Virus record (IMG/VR): IMGVR_UViG_3300031239_000140
Coordinates: 1 to 23,972 of that record
Length of the DNA: 23,972 bases
Reading direction: 5' to 3' (one strand)
Origin: a virus
Shown: positions 21,337-23,972 of the stretch, piece by piece
Layout: each line of letters opens with the position of its first letter
Position numbering within the stretch: the stretch's first letter is position 1
Position numbers and translations under genes: made by a program
The notes under the pieces: generated by a model
What the model was told of the DNA's origin: nothing
Database searches by the model: none
What the model saw: only the letters and a program-made list of their open reading frames with translations

Positions 21337-22644
21337 TCACGCCGGATTGAGCCCCTTCATTCCCAAATGCGCGCCGTCGCGCACATGCGCGGCCATTGCC
21401 TTCATGATCGCGCGGCCGTTGCCTTGCAAAAAGCTCGCAACGCCTTGCGCGTCGAGCGCCTGCACCTGAAAAGTCACCGGTGCGTTGACGTGCGGCGCGC
21501 TCTGCGAAGCACCTCCACCGCCAGAGATCAGATTGCGGAAGGCTTCGCCCTGCGTCGCGGTCATCACCAATTCGTTCTTGTGCACCATGGCCATTTGGTC
21601 GTGCGGAATGTTCCAGGCGCCGATGTCGAAGCTCGCGACCGACGCCACGCCGGCGACCGTCGCTTGCGCCGCCGCCGCGGGCCCCGCCGCCGCCGGGCCG
21701 AGCAGCGGCGCCATGAAGCCGAAGACGCCGGCGAAAGTCTCCGCGGAAGAGGCGAGAATGCTCTTCACCACGGCCGCCGCCTTGGCCGCCGTGTCGGCGA
21801 CGGCGCCCGAGGCGGCGCTGGCCGCACGCTGCGCGGTTCCAAGTTGCGTCGCCGCAGTCATGGCTTCTTCGCCGAGCACATGGGTCGCGACGTTCTTGGC
21901 GATCGTCATCGCGAAACTGGCGATCCATTGCGTGCCCATGCCGACGAAATATTGAACGACCGACAACGCCATTTGCCGCGTCGCCTCGCGAAAGGTCGTC
22001 GTATGCTGCAACAGCCCCATGATCGAGGAGCTCATCGAAGAGCCGATGCGGCTGGCGAGGCCTTGCCAGATTTTGTCCTGGTCCTCGGCGGCGCGATAGG
22101 CGAGCTGCAGCATCTGTTTTTGATGCGAGGCCTCCAGGTTCGCGATTTTGTTGAGCGCCTGCTGCTTTTGCTGCGGAGAGAGATCCTCCAGCGCCGCCTC
22201 TCGTTCGAGCAGGGCGCGATGGATTTCGAATTCCTCTTGCGTCGCCTGCTTCACCAACGCGAGCTTCTCCTGCTCGCTGATGTTCTTCAAGCGCGTTTCG
22301 CCGTCGAAGATCGTCTTCTTGACCGCGAGGGATTCTTGCAGCGCGCGAATTTCGCCGTCGATGCGCGTCTTGACGACGTTGGCCGACTCTTCGGCGTCGG
22401 CTCCGAGTTGTTTGAAGCCGGCCGAGGCGGGACGCAGCGCCTCGGTCAGATTGCCGTTCAACCCGCGCCCGAGTTGCGCGAAGGCGTCGGTCGCGGGCGC
22501 GCTGCTGCGCGCCGCCTCGCCGATGCCGTCGGAGAGTTTCTTGATCTCCGGCGTCACGCCGGACAGCGCGCCGCGCACGCTGGCGAGGCCGTCCTCCAGC
22601 CCGCCGGTGTCGGCGCCAAAGCGTATCGTGACGTCGTCGGCCAT
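21337..22644 (-). CDS. Phage tail tape measure protein
   Basis: A 435-aa protein starting at the ATG at 22644 with an excellent GGAGG site 6 nt upstream. The N-terminus (MADDVTIRFGADTGGLEDGL) is the typical tape-measure opening. A long helical/coiled region covers about residues 75-200 (EESANVVKTRIDGEIRALQE, FEIHRALLEREAALEDL, QQKQQALNKIANLEASHQKQ). Hydrophobic segments follow at about 235-330 (VVQYFVGMGTQWIASFAMTI, AETFAGVFGFMAPLLGPA). The C-terminal motif FDIGAWNIPHDQMAMVHKNE with VMTATQGEAFRNL is common in Mu-like and GTA-like tape measures. The protein sets tail length and is ejected at infection. At 435 aa it predicts a modest tail. A 486-codon frame on the same strand over this region is a shadow. 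Confidence 0.88.
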   Translation of the reverse strand: MADDVTIRFGADTGGLEDGLASVRGALSGVTPEIKKLSDGIGEAARSSAPATDAFAQLGRGLNGNLTEALRPASAGFKQLGADAEESANVVKTRIDGEIRALQESLAVKKTIFDGETRLKNISEQEKLALVKQATQEEFEIHRALLEREAALEDLSPQQKQQALNKIANLEASHQKQMLQLAYRAAEDQDKIWQGLASRIGSSMSSSIMGLLQHTTTFREATRQMALSVVQYFVGMGTQWIASFAMTIAKNVATHVLGEEAMTAATQLGTAQRAASAASGAVADTAAKAAAVVKSILASSAETFAGVFGFMAPLLGPAAAGPAAAAQATVAGVASVASFDIGAWNIPHDQMAMVHKNELVMTATQGEAFRNLISGGGGASQSAPHVNAPVTFQVQALDAQGVASFLQGNGRAIMKAMAAHVRDGAHLGMKGLNPA

Positions 22645-22687
22645 CGTGCCTCCTGTCGAACAACCGTCCGTTGGTTAAGGAATTTTC

Positions 22688-22717
22688 AAGTCGACATTCA
22701 GCCGCCGTTAAGTCGAC
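22688..22717. repeat. Paired AAGTCGAC sites 22 bp apart
   Basis: AAGTCGAC occurs at 22688-22695 and again at 22710-22717, two helical turns apart, in the divergent intergenic region. The spacing would put both sites on one face of the helix, as for an operator. No regulator is known. Confidence 0.3.
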
Positions 22718-22722
22718 TGTCG

Positions 22723-22728
22723 TATAAT
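22723..22728 (+). promoter_or_regulatory. Perfect TATAAT -10-like hexamer
   Basis: TATAAT lies 31 nt before the ATG of the plus-strand secreted protein gene, in a locally AT-rich divergent spacer. No convincing -35 element is found 16-18 bp upstream, so the promoter is tentative. The paired AAGTCGAC sites flank the -35 area. Confidence 0.35.
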
Positions 22729-22759
22729 CGTCCACGAAGATTGATTCGCGGATGCAACG

Positions 22760-23203
22760 ATGCGCTCAAAAGCACTGGCTTTGCTGCTCCTCATCGGGGA
22801 AATCGGCAGCGCTTGCGCTCAATCCGGGCGTCTCGACCCGCGCCTCAACCCGCAGGTTACGCAGGCGACCCTCGACAGCACGATCTGCGCGCCGGGCTGG
22901 TCGCGCCGCGTGCGACCGCCGACGGGCCATACGCGCCAGGTGAAGATCGACCTCCTTCGCGCCTTCGATCTGCCCCTCGCCGAAACGACCGATTTCGAAC
23001 TCGATCACCGCATCCCGATCGGCCTCGGCGGCGCGCGCTACGACCGCGCCAATCTCGAACTGCAGCCCTGGGACGAGGCCAGCGACAAGGACCGCAAGGA
23101 AGTCTGTCTAGCCCGCGCCGTTTGCTCGGGCCGTTTGTCTCTCGACGCTGCGCGCGACCGCATCGGGCGCGACTGGCGGCATGTGGGGGCCGGGTGCGAT
23201 TAG
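22760..23203 (+). CDS. Secreted HNH-endonuclease-like protein
   Basis: A 147-aa protein and the only convincing plus-strand gene. Residues 1-20 form a Sec signal peptide (MRSK, hydrophobic ALALLLLIGEIG, cleavage after ACA). The mature part contains FELDHRIPIGLGGARYDRAN, with an HNH-like core (Asp-His, then Asn in RANLELQPW), followed by DEASDKDRKEVCLARAVCSG with a Cys pair. This matches small periplasmic or secreted HNH-type proteins common in Alphaproteobacteria. A nuclease role is probable but untested. It diverges from the tape measure gene with its own -10-like box and ends 17 nt from the convergent gene downstream. Its opposite strand and independent promoter make it look like a moron gene inserted in the tail operon. 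Confidence 0.8.
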   Translation: MRSKALALLLLIGEIGSACAQSGRLDPRLNPQVTQATLDSTICAPGWSRRVRPPTGHTRQVKIDLLRAFDLPLAETTDFELDHRIPIGLGGARYDRANLELQPWDEASDKDRKEVCLARAVCSGRLSLDAARDRIGRDWRHVGAGCD

Positions 23204-23220
23204 CGGCGCGCCGATCTGCG

Positions 23221-23722
23221 TCAGTAGCCTTCGCCCACCTCATAGAGCGTCACGCCGAGCGCGGACTCGCAAACCGCCAGAAAGTCCGGCGTGGCGTGCG
23301 CCTCACTCTCCACCACGCTTCCATCCGGCGCCGCCGTCTTCTCGAATGCGAAGGCCTTGCCACAATCGATCACGATCGCGAAACGCGACACGGCGCCGCC
23401 CATCAGCGTCGACTCGACGCCGGTCGCGCAGTCGCGTCGGATCGTGGTGTGATCCTGGGGTCGAAACTCGGCGCCGCGCACCCTCCATGAAGTAGGCGCC
23501 GATCGACACGGCCTGTCGCTCGCGACGCTCCGCCGCGCTGATCGCTCGCCCCACTCTCGGATCTTTTGTCGCGGGCGTGGATGCGTCCGGCGCATCGTCC
23601 TCGTCCGGCTTCAAAACATATCGGTTCGTGACCCAGGCTTCGAACAGCCGAGCCAGATCCTCGCCCGTCGGTCGGAAGCCGTTGTCCCTCGGCAACAGAT
23701 AGCGCTTATATTCGACTCCCAT
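23221..23722 (-). pseudogene. Frameshifted gene of unknown function
   Basis: From the ATG at 23722 (GGGAAG upstream) one frame reads MGVEYKRYLLPRDNGFRPTG, LARLFEAWVTNRYVLKPDED and AVSIGAYFMEGAR. It then turns Arg-rich and implausible near 23480. The +1-shifted frame takes over with AEFRPQDHTTIRRDC, MGGAVSRFAIVIDCGKAFAF and ends LAVCESALGVTLYEVGEGY at 23221. Together they make one protein of about 166 residues with a shift between about 23470 and 23490 (one extra base or two missing). The cause could be a mutation, a sequence error or a programmed shift. The family is not recognised. It stands upstream of the tape measure gene, separated by the plus-strand gene. Confidence 0.6.
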
Positions 23723-23882
23723 GACTTCTTCCCATCGGACCGCAAACAATCTCTTGGCTCGACCCTTCTATACGCAGGGATCCAAAGCCAGCCTGAAAGC
23801 CGCGCCCACTGTGACCTCGTCTCGCGTCTCCGGAAAGACGACGGCGCTCTCAGCTCGACTTTGCGCATTTTTGATCTTGGAT

Positions 23883-23972
23883 TTACATGGAGGCCCAGAA
23901 GATCGAGGCTTCGGCGACGATGCGGAGCGCCTCGTCGAGGGTGGTTGCGGTGCGGCCAAATGGGCCGAAGTG
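23883..23972 (-). CDS. 3' end of an upstream gene (partial), unknown
   Basis: The last 29 codons of a minus-strand gene that enters from beyond the window, ending FGRTATTLDEALRIVAEASI, FWASM and TAA. The frame is open to the edge. Codon use and the amphipathic TTLDEALRIVAEA helix look coding. By position before the tape measure gene it could be a tail tube or tail assembly chaperone gene, but 29 residues do not allow a family call. The 160 nt between it and the next start hold no gene I can support. Confidence 0.45.
   Translation of the reverse strand, partial: HFGPFGRTATTLDEALRIVAEASIFWASM

Noticed and set aside
21275-22735. 486-codon minus-strand frame overlapping the tape measure gene
   Set aside because: Arg/Gly-rich with no family features; the other frame has a strong ribosome site and clear tape-measure motifs.
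1-23972. tRNA, rRNA, CRISPR array, IS element, integrase or attachment site
   Set aside because: None was recognised on either strand by reading; element ends probably lie outside the window.

Overview
The window is the tail, host-interaction and lysis end of a prophage or gene-transfer-agent-like element in a GC-rich alphaproteobacterium, probably a Rhizobiales/Hyphomicrobiales member. The genus is not resolved from sequence alone; a methanotroph relative is only a guess. Almost every gene is on the minus strand, so transcription runs from high to low coordinates, and genes often overlap by 1 to 4 nt (ATGA, GTGA, TGATG). Capsid, packaging and integrase genes are not in the window and may lie beyond 23,972.

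In transcription order the structural core matches RcGTA g11 to g15: tape measure (22644-21337), DUF2460 distal tail protein in two copies (17340-14869 and 14872-14270), DUF2163 hub (14273-13401), NlpC/P60 peptidase (11355-10918) and tail-tip protein (10921-8696). Then come fibre-type genes: an MTD-N/DUF2793-like protein, a small decoration-like protein, a fibre repeat protein, and a 1334-aa protein with an SGNH-hydrolase tetrad. The last two carry Sec-type signal peptides. The low-coordinate end holds lysis genes (holin candidates, GH19 endolysin), an Omp25/31-type outer membrane barrel and several small unknown proteins.

The most notable content is a set of polymorphic toxin-immunity cassettes inserted among the tail genes. 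Two toxins (21201-20374 and 19668-18661) share an almost identical N-terminal region of about 127 residues, and a third (13370-12018) has a diverged copy. The C-termini differ: a CdiA-CT-like RNase A domain, an HNH/HHH nuclease, and a BPSL0067-type cysteine amidase. Each is followed by a matching immunity gene: a CdiI-like protein, two tandem DUF2019-like proteins, and a periplasmic protein with a signal peptide. Remnants of the DUF2163 3' end (19767-19983) and of the toxin N-terminal domain (about 17375-17505) suggest that the cassettes spread by duplication from an ancestral slot just after DUF2163. The third toxin has an in-frame TGA near codon 48. The shared domain may load effectors onto or into a tail particle; this is an inference.

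A second architectural oddity is that the GTA TIM-barrel domain, normally at the N-terminus of the g15-type tail-tip protein, is fused here to one of the two DUF2460 copies. Between the tape measure and the right edge lie a plus-strand secreted HNH-like protein, a frameshifted unknown gene, and the 3' end of another gene.
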